Origin: Limousia pullorum
Lineage (GTDB): Bacteria; Bacillota; Clostridia; Oscillospirales; Acutalibacteraceae
NCBI GenBank assembly: GCA_018714545.1
Contig: DVNG01000040.1
Coordinates: forward strand, 1 to 15,054
Length of the DNA: 15,054 nucleotides
Direction of reading: 5' to 3'
Position numbers and translations under genes: made by a program. The notes beneath the pieces were generated by a model, which saw only the letters and a program-made list of their open reading frames with translations, made no database searches and was not told the DNA's origin. Below, one piece after another: positions 1-6,913 of the stretch (its first letter is position 1; every line of letters starts with the position of its first letter).

Positions 1-993
1 CTTTTTGTTTTAAATCCTGCAAAACCTGCCGTGTTGACAGAATATATTCCAAGCGGAATAAATTACGACCGCTCATGGATGGATGAATTTTTTGATGCTT
101 TGGATGAGCGTGGCATAAGATACTTAGACAACACGGTAACCCTTAGGGAAAAAACAGAAGAGGGAGAGGTTGTCTTTAACCAAAAGTATGACGCAAACCA
201 CTGGAATGATTTAGGCGCATATTGCGGAACAAATGCAATTTTACAGGAATTACAGGAGGATTTTCCGAAATTGGAGTTAAATGATATTGAGGACTTTACC
301 GTTTCGGAAGTGCTTCAAACATCATTGCCAGTTTCACAGTTTCCTATAGATGAATTGGTTCCTGAAATTGAAATAGATTTAGATGAGGTAATAAATAAGA
401 CCAAACTGTTTGAAGATGAACTGGAAATAGACCCGTCTTACAAAGCTTTTGGATACTATGAAAACCCTGAAAAAATCCAAGAGGGTTCTCCAAGTGCACT
501 TGTTTTCCAGGGAAGCTATATGAATAATTACGGCTATAAGTATCTGGAAAATGCCTTTGGTGAATATGTATACGTACACGACTATCAGAATGTTTTTGAT
601 TTGGATTATTACTTTAATATCTTTAAACCTGACTGCGTAATTTTTGAAATGGCGGAGTACACTTTTTCAGATATTTATTTTGAGTATGATAAGATGATGG
701 AACTGGACATGAACCCCACAATTTCTGAAATAGAGTCTTGGGGACTGTCTGAAGATTGGCAGGTATTAGATACTGAAGATATATATGTTGAAAACAAGGA
801 GGAGCTTACAAGAATTTTCTGGGATACAGACGATGTATTCCAATATGTTTGGGTTACATTAGACGGTGAAGAATACGATATGATAGAAACAGAAACCGGC
901 TATGAGCTAACGCTGTTGACAGAAAATTATAATTCAGATATGAATATAGAAATAACAGCCTACGACGGAAGCTCAATAATTATTTATCAATAA
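1..993 (+). CDS. AlgJ/AlgX/DHHW-like SGNH protein, 5'-truncated by window edge
   Basis: The reading frame is open to base 1 (the first visible residues are LFVLNPAKPAVLTEY), so the GTG at 31 is very unlikely to be the true start; the gene begins outside the window. The early block ending in EYIPSGINYDRSW and the motif YDANHWNDLGAY (bases 187-222) resemble the DHHW/AlgJ/AlgX group, in which an Asp/His pair before Trp precedes the serine block. The serine block is probably SALVFQGSYM (about 490-520), followed by the PDCVIFEMAE strand near 630-660. Known relatives act outside the membrane in polysaccharide or cell-wall O-acetylation, usually beside an MBOAT acyltransferase; that partner and any signal sequence would lie to the left and are not seen. 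The usual GDS is QGS here, and the Asp-His spacing is one residue longer than in DHHW, so catalysis is uncertain. The last 80 or so residues look like an added beta-rich tail. It ends at TAA before a strong terminator. Confidence 0.6.
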   Translation, partial: LFVLNPAKPAVLTEYIPSGINYDRSWMDEFFDALDERGIRYLDNTVTLREKTEEGEVVFNQKYDANHWNDLGAYCGTNAILQELQEDFPKLELNDIEDFTVSEVLQTSLPVSQFPIDELVPEIEIDLDEVINKTKLFEDELEIDPSYKAFGYYENPEKIQEGSPSALVFQGSYMNNYGYKYLENAFGEYVYVHDYQNVFDLDYYFNIFKPDCVIFEMAEYTFSDIYFEYDKMMELDMNPTISEIESWGLSEDWQVLDTEDIYVENKEELTRIFWDTDDVFQYVWVTLDGEEYDMIETETGYELTLLTENYNSDMNIEITAYDGSSIIIYQ

Positions 994-1001
994 TCGTAAA
1001 G

Positions 1002-1044
1002 AAGATGTTGTCTGAATATTACAGACAGCATCTTTTTTGTTTTT
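1002..1044 (+). terminator. Rho-independent terminator of the SGNH gene
   Basis: Arms 1002-1014 and 1022-1034 form a 13-bp stem with one G-T pair and a 7-base loop, followed at once by a T-rich tract broken by one G. It starts 8 bases after the upstream stop codon. Confidence 0.9.
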
Positions 1045-1062
1045 ATGAACACGGTTTGTCTA

Positions 1063-1097
1063 TTGAAGCTTAAAATTAAATATGATAAAATCATATT
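1063..1097 (+). promoter_or_regulatory. Putative promoter with inverted repeat over the -10
   Basis: TTGAAG (1063-1068) and TAAAAT (1086-1091) are 17 bp apart and fit a sigma-A promoter for the next two genes. A perfect 8-bp inverted repeat AATATGAT-AAA-ATCATATT (1079-1097) covers the -10, which would suit a repressor operator. No T tract follows, so it is not a terminator. The operator role is inference; the region is AT-rich and chance is possible. Confidence 0.4.
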
Positions 1098-1136
1098 ATA
1101 ATTTGGTTCGTTTTATTGATTTTGTGTACAGGTAAT

Positions 1137-1144
1137 AAAGGTGA
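1137..1144 (+). promoter_or_regulatory. Ribosome binding site deciding the ATG at 1150
   Basis: AAAGGTGA lies 5 bases before the ATG at 1150. An in-frame GTG at 1141 sits inside this site and so is a poor start. Confidence 0.65.
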
Positions 1145-1149
1145 TTTTT

Positions 1150-2103
1150 ATGGTCGAAGTGGTGTTTAGTGAGAGTGCAGGGGGAAGCCTTGGGTTTGCT
1201 GCTATCAATAACAAACATATGGGCGGCGTCAGCACTGCTATAATTGCAGACGAGCAGGACGGCTTACCGAATAAGGAGAAAATAGAAAAAATAATTAGAG
1301 AACAGGAAGAAAAAGAACGGTTAAACTGGGAGAGCGCTGTTCCTCTCAACATAAAGCGAAGAGATATTCTTTGCTTTCCGCTGGCTCTCAGCTTTGGCAA
1401 TATTGATGAGAACGGAATTGGAAAGCAAAGGGAAGAGGCTCTAAACAAGCTTTTTAGCATTTATCCGGAGGAGGTAAAAGGAGCTTCACAGGAGATGATA
1501 AAGAGCTCTGAGAAAAACTTAATAGAACTGATTTCCCGTGCGGAAAAAGGTGAAGAAATTCGTGTTTGGACAAGCGACACGCCTGACGAGTCATGCGGTA
1601 TTTGCTGGATGATAGAACAGCTAAAGCCTGTGGGTTTTGAAAATCTGGATATCACCTGTGTAAAGCTTCCTGACTTTCATGCTATGCCTGACGGCACTGC
1701 TGCGATATATTCAAGCTGGGGAGAGGTTTCTCCTCATCAGTGGGGACATTTGGCTAAGCTTGGGAAAAAGCTTCCTGCTGATTATATGTATGGATTATCT
1801 TTAAGGTGGCAGAAGCTGCAAAAGGAAAATTCTGTACTGAGAGCTGTAGTTAATCATCAGCTTGTCAGTGTTTCTGAAAACTTTTATGATGAATTTATTA
1901 TCAAAGAGATTGACGCTCAGGAAAAGGAGTTTATGGAAGCTCAGGTCATCGGAAATGTTTTGGGTGAATACGCCTTTGGTATAGGGGACGGTCTTATTGC
2001 CCTGAGAATAGAAGAGTTTATCAAAAACGGTATGCTGGAGACTGTCACCAAGGCGGACAGCGGCGATGTTTCCTATTACAGAATGTTGAGAAAGTGTTAT
2101 TAA
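1150..2103 (+). CDS. DUF1835/DUF3658 domain protein
   Basis: This 317-residue protein has the two-part build of DUF1835 plus DUF3658 proteins. The N-terminus MVEVVFSESAGGSL matches the opening strand and loop of DUF1835, and RVWTSDTPDESCG (about residues 138-150) is its second conserved block. The C-terminal part carries WQKLQKENSVLRAVV and the LVSVSENFYDEFI block (about 220-250) typical of DUF3658, followed by a helical tail that ends in a winged-helix-like stretch. No signal peptide or membrane segment is visible, so it should be cytoplasmic. The biochemical function of the family is not known to me. The start is set at ATG 1150 rather than GTG 1141 because of the ribosome site. The stop is only 15 bases before the next start, so the two genes form one transcription unit. 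Confidence 0.75.
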   Translation: MVEVVFSESAGGSLGFAAINNKHMGGVSTAIIADEQDGLPNKEKIEKIIREQEEKERLNWESAVPLNIKRRDILCFPLALSFGNIDENGIGKQREEALNKLFSIYPEEVKGASQEMIKSSEKNLIELISRAEKGEEIRVWTSDTPDESCGICWMIEQLKPVGFENLDITCVKLPDFHAMPDGTAAIYSSWGEVSPHQWGHLAKLGKKLPADYMYGLSLRWQKLQKENSVLRAVVNHQLVSVSENFYDEFIIKEIDAQEKEFMEAQVIGNVLGEYAFGIGDGLIALRIEEFIKNGMLETVTKADSGDVSYYRMLRKCY

Positions 2104-2118
2104 AACCGGAGGTTAGCT

Positions 2119-2466
2119 ATGAAAAAGTGGTACGATGAAGAATATGAATTTGAAATTGAAGTGACAGGCTTTCTACGTGGTGAAAGGACTGAACATTATT
2201 GCCGCAACGGTGAAGAGATAGGGGACAAGTACACCTGCACATATGGATGTCCTGTCAATAAGGACGGCTATGGAATTTGTTCAAAAACCATGATGATGCT
2301 TTATCCAATTATGGAGGCGGTAAGAAGCGGCGGAGACCTTACGAACATAGGCGGAAGCGGTGAATACTGCAAGGATATTGTATGTCCTGACGGATGCGTC
2401 ATGTTCCGTCTTACCGCAAAGAAATTGGGAAACGAGAATTTCTTTAAGGGCAGATTTTTTGAGTAA
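2119..2466 (+). CDS. TIGR04076-family cysteine-rich small protein
   Basis: A 115-residue protein preceded by GGAGG (2108-2112) with 6-base spacing. It matches the TIGR04076 pattern: an N-terminal beta strand (FEIEVTGF), a glycine/cysteine hairpin (C28, C40, C44), then GICSKTMMMLYPIMEAVRSGG, where a cysteine starts a helix leading to 'LYP...R.GG', and a C-terminal cysteine group (C84, C89, C93). Seven cysteines in a small soluble protein suggest metal or disulfide binding, but the function is unknown. The usual family member is shorter (about 80-100 residues); this one has a longer front end. It follows the DUF1835 gene by 15 bases and is probably translated from the same mRNA. No clear terminator follows. 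Confidence 0.7.
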   Translation: MKKWYDEEYEFEIEVTGFLRGERTEHYCRNGEEIGDKYTCTYGCPVNKDGYGICSKTMMMLYPIMEAVRSGGDLTNIGGSGEYCKDIVCPDGCVMFRLTAKKLGNENFFKGRFFE

Positions 2467-2544
2467 TTTAAAAGGCAGGATTTTACTTTATGAAAGGAAT
2501 TTAAAATATTATTTTTAAAATTATCAAATAATTATTATAATTTG

Positions 2545-2572
2545 TTGACTTTTTTATTGTACGAGTTATAAT
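2545..2572 (+). promoter_or_regulatory. Sigma-A promoter of the AIPR gene
   Basis: TTGACT (2545-2550), 16-bp spacer, TATAAT (2567-2572). The -10 is perfect, the -35 differs from consensus in the last base only, and it lies about 60 bases before the start codon. The surrounding 2467-2630 gap holds no other gene and is very AT-rich. Confidence 0.75.
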
Positions 2573-2617
2573 AAGGTTGTAGTTTTATAAATATTAGGTT
2601 ATGAAATAATTTATATT

Positions 2618-2623
2618 AGGAGG
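2618..2623 (+). promoter_or_regulatory. Strong ribosome binding site for the TTG start
   Basis: AGGAGG is perfect and 7 bases before TTG 2631. The nearby in-frame ATG at 2601 is followed by AAA TAA and cannot be used, so TTG is the start. Confidence 0.85.
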
Positions 2624-2630
2624 TATTATT

Positions 2631-4481
2631 TTGTCTAATCGTTTAATATTATTTAGAGATCAAATTAAAGAAGATATTAATATAATACAGGAACAGTGGA
2701 GTTATACAGATTTAAATTTAAAGGATGATTCTTATGCATTTAATTATTGGATTTTGAGCAGAATTTATGGTTTAGATGAGGAAATAATATATGATTATAT
2801 TACTGAATATAATGACAAAAGCATAGATTGTTTTGTTTACTTTGAAGAAAATAAAGAATTATATATAATACAGAATAAATATTATAGTGATGATAATACA
2901 ATTACTAGAACTCAGATTGCCGATTTTTTAGAATCACCACTTGCAATTCTAAATAATAATAATTATAAAAAGAGCTCTGAATTACAAAATATATTTAATA
3001 AAATAAAAGATGATTCAGAAGGTAAGATTTATTTACACTTTTTTTCGACAACAAATAATAAAAGTTCTGATGTAGATAGATTAATTAAAAATTTTAATAA
3101 TAACAATCATGGAGTAACTTGTTTTGTTAATGCTAATTTTTTTGATCTTTCTTCGTTGTATGATCTTTATTATGGCAAGAACTACAGTTCGGATATTAGC
3201 TTCACTTATAAATTAGGCACTGTAAATAAAGGTACATTTGCCTCTTTACGTGAAGAATATGGAGTAGAAGGATTGTTTGAGGCATACTATATTATAACTC
3301 CAGTATATGAAATATATAAAATGCTTTTAGAGGCAGAAAAGAAAGGATATAGTATTTTTGAAAGAAATATAAGAGAATATTTAGGAAAAAATTCTGTTAA
3401 TAATGGAATTGTACAAACCCTGATGTCGAAAAGTGAAAGAAAAAATTTTATGTATTATAATAATGGAATAACTGTTATTTGTAAAGAAATAAAATCTTCA
3501 TATCAGGACACGCACAGAAAGTTAAGAATTTTACCACTAGAGAATCCTCAGATTGTAAATGGATGTCAAACTGTTAGCTCTATAAAAAAAGTATTAGAAA
3601 ATGTCACTAATGCTGAAGAAGAATATAAAAATGTATATGTTATGCTCAAAACATTAGTTATTGATAATCCAGAAGATTTAGAAAGTAAAACATTTTACAA
3701 TAATGTTGTTAAATTTACCAATAAACAGAATGCTATATCAGAAAAAGCATTTACATCAAATATGGATATTTTTTATAGGATGCAAGAGGAGTTTCTGAAA
3801 AGAGGTTTTGTTTTGCTTGTGAAACCTAGTGACAATAATAAATTTAAAGAAATGTTTAAAGAAAAAAAAGAAAAAATAACACAAATACAAAAAGCGAATA
3901 AATTTATTGAATTAATGGATTTTGAAATAACTAATTATAAAGATATTGTGATTCCATTGGAAAAAATTCTGCAAATATTTTTGGCGCTGATTAAAACAGG
4001 TTATGTTGCTTTTACAAAAAAAAATTTAGTGCTTACACAGGGAAAAGAATTATTTGATGAGTATTGTTCTAAAATACATACATATTTAACTTACGACAAC
4101 ATGATAAAGCTTTATTATTTATATAAAAAGGCTGAGAGTGAACAGAAAAAAAGTGCTGATAAAAGGACACCAATACCGTATTATATGGTTGGTTTTTTAG
4201 GCACTTTGATTGGAGAAAAAACTAGCGAAAATATTCAATCATCATTAAATATATTGTTTAATGATAGAAAAATATTTTTAGAAGGATATAAATATTTATC
4301 AGCTATATGTAAAAGTTATAGAAGAATGTATGAAATCCAACATAATGCAGAAGGTGTTGGAGAATATCATATAATGATAAAACGACCAATTGATGAGAAA
4401 AGTTTAGATATATCAATAAATAATGTTGATGATGTTGGTGTATGGGAGTATGTAAAAGAGTGGAAAAAATATAATGGGTAA
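2631..4481 (+). CDS. AIPR-family abortive infection (phage defence) protein
   Basis: This 616-residue protein carries the AIPR hallmarks: FERNIREYLG (about 243-251), FMYYNNGITVIC (273-284), NPQIVNGCQTVSSI (305-318) and FTNKQNAISEKAF (362-374). AIPR proteins are known from abortive-infection phage resistance, where infected cells die or stop growing. The N-terminal region has SIDCFVYF (D66) followed by LYIIQNKYY (Q81-x-K83), the spacing of a PD-(D/E)xK restriction-nuclease fold with a QxK variant; nuclease activity is inference. The C-terminal 200 residues are lysine- and tyrosine-rich with no motif I recognise. No signal peptide or membrane span is seen. The gene uses TTG, has its own promoter and terminator, and is much richer in A+T than its neighbours (60 bases sampled at 2641-2700: 22% GC; at 5941-6000: 38%). 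It stands alone, without an adjacent immunity or methylase gene, which suggests recent transfer. Confidence 0.88.
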   Translation: MSNRLILFRDQIKEDINIIQEQWSYTDLNLKDDSYAFNYWILSRIYGLDEEIIYDYITEYNDKSIDCFVYFEENKELYIIQNKYYSDDNTITRTQIADFLESPLAILNNNNYKKSSELQNIFNKIKDDSEGKIYLHFFSTTNNKSSDVDRLIKNFNNNNHGVTCFVNANFFDLSSLYDLYYGKNYSSDISFTYKLGTVNKGTFASLREEYGVEGLFEAYYIITPVYEIYKMLLEAEKKGYSIFERNIREYLGKNSVNNGIVQTLMSKSERKNFMYYNNGITVICKEIKSSYQDTHRKLRILPLENPQIVNGCQTVSSIKKVLENVTNAEEEYKNVYVMLKTLVIDNPEDLESKTFYNNVVKFTNKQNAISEKAFTSNMDIFYRMQEEFLKRGFVLLVKPSDNNKFKEMFKEKKEKITQIQKANKFIELMDFEITNYKDIVIPLEKILQIFLALIKTGYVAFTKKNLVLTQGKELFDEYCSKIHTYLTYDNMIKLYYLYKKAESEQKKSADKRTPIPYYMVGFLGTLIGEKTSENIQSSLNILFNDRKIFLEGYKYLSAICKSYRRMYEIQHNAEGVGEYHIMIKRPIDEKSLDISINNVDDVGVWEYVKEWKKYNG

Positions 4482-4511
4482 TTTAAGTGTAAAATAAATT
4501 AACAATAATGA

Positions 4512-4560
4512 AAAGAGGATGTCAATAAACAATAAAATTTTGACATCCTCTTTATTTTAT
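4512..4560. terminator. Bidirectional terminator between AIPR gene and AraC-type regulator
   Basis: Perfect 14-bp arms at 4512-4525 and 4540-4553 flank a 14-base AT loop. On the plus strand ATTTTAT follows; on the minus strand the stem is followed by TTTTCATTATTG. It serves convergent genes on both sides and overlaps the last codon of the regulator. Confidence 0.85.
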
Positions 4561-5408
4561 TACTTCATTTTATTCTGATTTCTCCATTCTCTTGGGGAAA
4601 TTCCGTATATATTTTTAAAAGCTCTTGAGAAGTGGAGGGAGTTGTCATAACCTACGGCTATTCCTATATCGTTTATGGAAAGCTGGGTTAGCTTTAAAAG
4701 CTCGGCAGCTTTTGACATTCGGTAGTTAAGCAAAAATTCCTGAGGTGTTTTGCCTACGCCAAGCTTGAAAATTTTTCCGAAATAGCTTCTGTTAAGTCCG
4801 CACACAGCGGCAATATCCTCTACACTTATATTGTTTTGATAGTTGTGTTCTACATAGTGTATGGCTTCGTGAATATAGAAATCTCTCAGCTGGCTTCCGC
4901 TGGATACTTTAAAGTCTGCGGCAGAACGGATAAGGTAATCAAGAAAAAGATAGAGATGTCCTATAATGTGAAAGGGTGAGGAGTCAGTATGCTCTATTAT
5001 ATACTGCATTTCGTTTACCATGTCGTCACGGAGTTCTTTTTTTCTTGCACGGTACACAGGTGAGTTTTGAGTGATTCCTGCGGCTTCAAGCATACCCTTT
5101 ACACGGAGACCGTCGAATTCCAGCCACAGATATTCCCAGGGGATTTCGTTGTCGGCGATATAGGTTGTTATCTGACCTGGGAAAATCATAAATCCCTGCA
5201 TACTTTTTATTGAATATGTCTGTGTAATTCCGTCTCTGTCCTGTGCCATTAAGGTTCCGACACCTGACAGAACATAGTGAAAAAGAAAGTGGTTTCTTGC
5301 GGCAGGGCCGAAAGAATGGGAGGGGGAACACTGCTCTCTGCCGAATTGACACAGTCCCAGGTCGATGAAATTTTCAAGAGGAAAAATAGAAAAAATTAGA
5401 TCACTCAT
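4560..5408 (-). CDS. AraC-family regulator of the sugar operon (MsmR/RafR-like)
   Basis: The 282-residue protein has an N-terminal cupin-like sugar-sensing half (HFLFHYVLSGVGTL about 40-53; MIFPGQITTYIADNEIPWEY about 74-93) and a C-terminal pair of helix-turn-helix motifs (about 178-278). The first is ISVEDIAAVCGLNRSYFGKIF, and the second, ending in the family signature, reads INDIGIAVGYDN then SLHFSRAFKNIYGISPREWR. Length and order are standard for MsmR/RafR activators. The ATG at 5408 has a GGAGGGG ribosome site (5415-5421, minus strand). It is divergent from the transporter operon and shares a 215-bp control region with it, so it most likely activates that operon when raffinose, melibiose or a related sugar is present, and perhaps controls itself. 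The exact inducer cannot be read from sequence. Confidence 0.9.
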   Translation of the reverse strand: MSDLIFSIFPLENFIDLGLCQFGREQCSPSHSFGPAARNHFLFHYVLSGVGTLMAQDRDGITQTYSIKSMQGFMIFPGQITTYIADNEIPWEYLWLEFDGLRVKGMLEAAGITQNSPVYRARKKELRDDMVNEMQYIIEHTDSSPFHIIGHLYLFLDYLIRSAADFKVSSGSQLRDFYIHEAIHYVEHNYQNNISVEDIAAVCGLNRSYFGKIFKLGVGKTPQEFLLNYRMSKAAELLKLTQLSINDIGIAVGYDNSLHFSRAFKNIYGISPREWRNQNKMK

Positions 5409-5442
5409 TTAAAACCCCTCCACAAAAGTTGATGTTTTTTAT

Positions 5443-5472
5443 ATTATATCACGAAATATACCAAAATGCGAT
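5443..5472 (-). promoter_or_regulatory. Promoter of the AraC-type regulator
   Basis: On the minus strand the extended -10 TGATATAAT has its hexamer at 5443-5448. No good -35 exists at 16-18 bp, where the most upstream CAAAATG repeat (5462-5468) lies instead, which would allow autoregulation. Confidence 0.6.
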
Positions 5473-5551
5473 ATTATTTTAAAATAGAGGGGTAAAAATT
5501 GCAAAATGATATAAAACATCATGATTCAGGGTATTTAATGATAGCAAAATG
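5462..5551 (+). promoter_or_regulatory. Three CAAAATG direct repeats, candidate AraC-type operators
   Basis: CAAAATG occurs in the same orientation at 5462-5468, 5502-5508 and 5545-5551, that is 40 and 43 bases apart, close to four helical turns. Each has GATAT at or just after it. ATGAT also recurs at 5506, 5521 and 5538. Direct repeats on one face of the helix between divergent promoters are typical of AraC-family binding sites. The protein-site link is inference. Confidence 0.45.
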
Positions 5552-5562
5552 GGTGATATAAT
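5534..5562 (+). promoter_or_regulatory. Promoter of the raffinose/sucrose operon
   Basis: An extended -10, TGATATAAT (hexamer 5557-5562), stands behind a poor -35 (TTTAAT, 5534-5539, 17-bp spacer). A weak -35 is what an activator-dependent promoter should show. The leader to the first start codon is about 55 bases. Confidence 0.7.
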
Positions 5563-5623
5563 GTATACACACCAAGAAAACAATGAATAGTCGTAAAAAA
5601 ACATGTGAAAAGGAGGAAATGTT

Positions 5624-6913
5624 ATGTTTAAACGAAAATTCGCTGTTTTGGCATTGATTGCGGCGCTGATAACAACAAGTTTTGCTGTGGCAGGCTGCTC
5701 TTCACAAGGAGGTGAAAACGGAAAGACGGTCATCACAATGCTTCAGTACAAGCCGGAGGCGGTTGCGGCTTTTGAAGAAATTGAGGAACGATTCAATGCA
5801 ACTCATGACGATATCGAGCTGAGAATTGAATCTCCAAACGAGGCTATGACTGTTCTGAAAACACGTTTGATTAAGGAAGATTATCCTGACATCGTTGGTA
5901 TTGGCGGAGATATCAACTATTCAAACTTCTTAGACGCTGACCTTTTCATGGATATTTCCGATTTTGAGGGCATAAACGATATAAAGCCGGCATATATGGA
6001 AATCGAAAAATCCCTTGAGTTTATTCCGGAGGACGGCGTGTATACACTTCCTTATGTTGCAAACTGTGCGGGTATCCTTTACAACAAGGATATGTTCGAG
6101 GAAAACGGCTGGGAAATCCCAACAACATGGAGCGAGTTTACAGCTCTCTGTGAGGAAATTCAGGCATCCGGAATGACTCCTCTGTATTTCGGATTTAAAG
6201 ATACCTGGACTTGCTTGTCACCTTGGAACTCTCTTGCGGTTTCTTTGTCACCTGCTGATACCTGCGCTCAGGTAAATATGGGAAATACAACATTTACCGA
6301 AGAATACTGGGATGTTGCCGAAAAGATGAAGGGGCTTCTCAACTACTGTGAGCCTAATCCATACGCTTACAGCTACAACGACGCATGTACAGCTTTTGCA
6401 CGTGGCGAGGTTGCTATGTATCCTATAGGAAGCTATGCTGTTCCTCAGATTCTCTCGGTTAACCCGGACATGAACATTGATTCATTTACATTCCCGGCAA
6501 ATGACAACGAGGAAGATAATATTCTTACTTCCGGTGTGGATTTGCAGTTCTCAATTATGAAGGAATGTAAGAACAAGGAAGCAGCTTATGAGGTTCTTGA
6601 GTTCCTTTTTGAGGATGAAAATATCCAGATTTATTTGGATAACCAGAATGCAATTCCCTGCAAAGAGGGCGACTTTACACTTCCGTCTATGCTTGACGGT
6701 ATGAAGTCTTATATTGAAGAGGGAAGAGTTTCCGACTTCCACGACCATCACTATCCAAGTGAAATGAGTGTTGACGCTATGGTTCAGACATATCTTTTGG
6801 ACACCAGCGATAATGCAACGGAAACATTCCTTACAAAACTTGATACAGAATGGGTAAGGTACAACAGAGATTTAATAGAGAAAGTTAAAAAATATCAGGA
6901 GGGATTACAATGA
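5624..6913 (+). CDS. Sugar ABC transporter substrate-binding lipoprotein (MsmE-like)
   Basis: This 429-residue extracellular solute-binding protein (SBP family 1) begins with a signal peptide: a KRK charge cluster, a hydrophobic core, and the lipobox AVAGC with the lipidated Cys at residue 25. The mature part shows typical cluster features: ITMLQYKPEAVAAFEEIEERFN at the front, YTLPYVANCAGILYNKDMF around 140-160, and VAMYPIGSYAVPQI near 265-280. It should sit on the outer face of the membrane and hand oligosaccharides to the two permeases. AGGAGG (5611-5616) is 7 bases before ATG. The stop overlaps the next start by 4 bases (ATGA), showing translational coupling. The downstream alpha-galactosidase and sucrose phosphorylase point to raffinose-family sugars or sucrose as ligand; this is inferred from context. 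Confidence 0.9.
   Translation: MFKRKFAVLALIAALITTSFAVAGCSSQGGENGKTVITMLQYKPEAVAAFEEIEERFNATHDDIELRIESPNEAMTVLKTRLIKEDYPDIVGIGGDINYSNFLDADLFMDISDFEGINDIKPAYMEIEKSLEFIPEDGVYTLPYVANCAGILYNKDMFEENGWEIPTTWSEFTALCEEIQASGMTPLYFGFKDTWTCLSPWNSLAVSLSPADTCAQVNMGNTTFTEEYWDVAEKMKGLLNYCEPNPYAYSYNDACTAFARGEVAMYPIGSYAVPQILSVNPDMNIDSFTFPANDNEEDNILTSGVDLQFSIMKECKNKEAAYEVLEFLFEDENIQIYLDNQNAIPCKEGDFTLPSMLDGMKSYIEEGRVSDFHDHHYPSEMSVDAMVQTYLLDTSDNATETFLTKLDTEWVRYNRDLIEKVKKYQEGLQ

Noticed and set aside
31..33. GTG at 31 as the start of the first gene
   Set aside because: The frame is open to base 1 with family-like residues before it, and there is no ribosome site upstream.
2467..2630. Terminator after the TIGR04076 gene
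   Set aside because: Only weak AT-only pairings (near 2500-2520) are visible, not stable enough to call.
2631..4481. Toxin-antitoxin or restriction-modification pair around the AIPR gene
   Set aside because: The flanking genes are far in composition, separately transcribed, and of unrelated families; no methylase or antitoxin-sized frame is adjacent.
5409..5623. CcpA (cre) site in the divergent control region
   Set aside because: I searched by eye for the TGNAANCGNTNNCA pattern and saw no acceptable match; only the CAAAATG repeats stand out.
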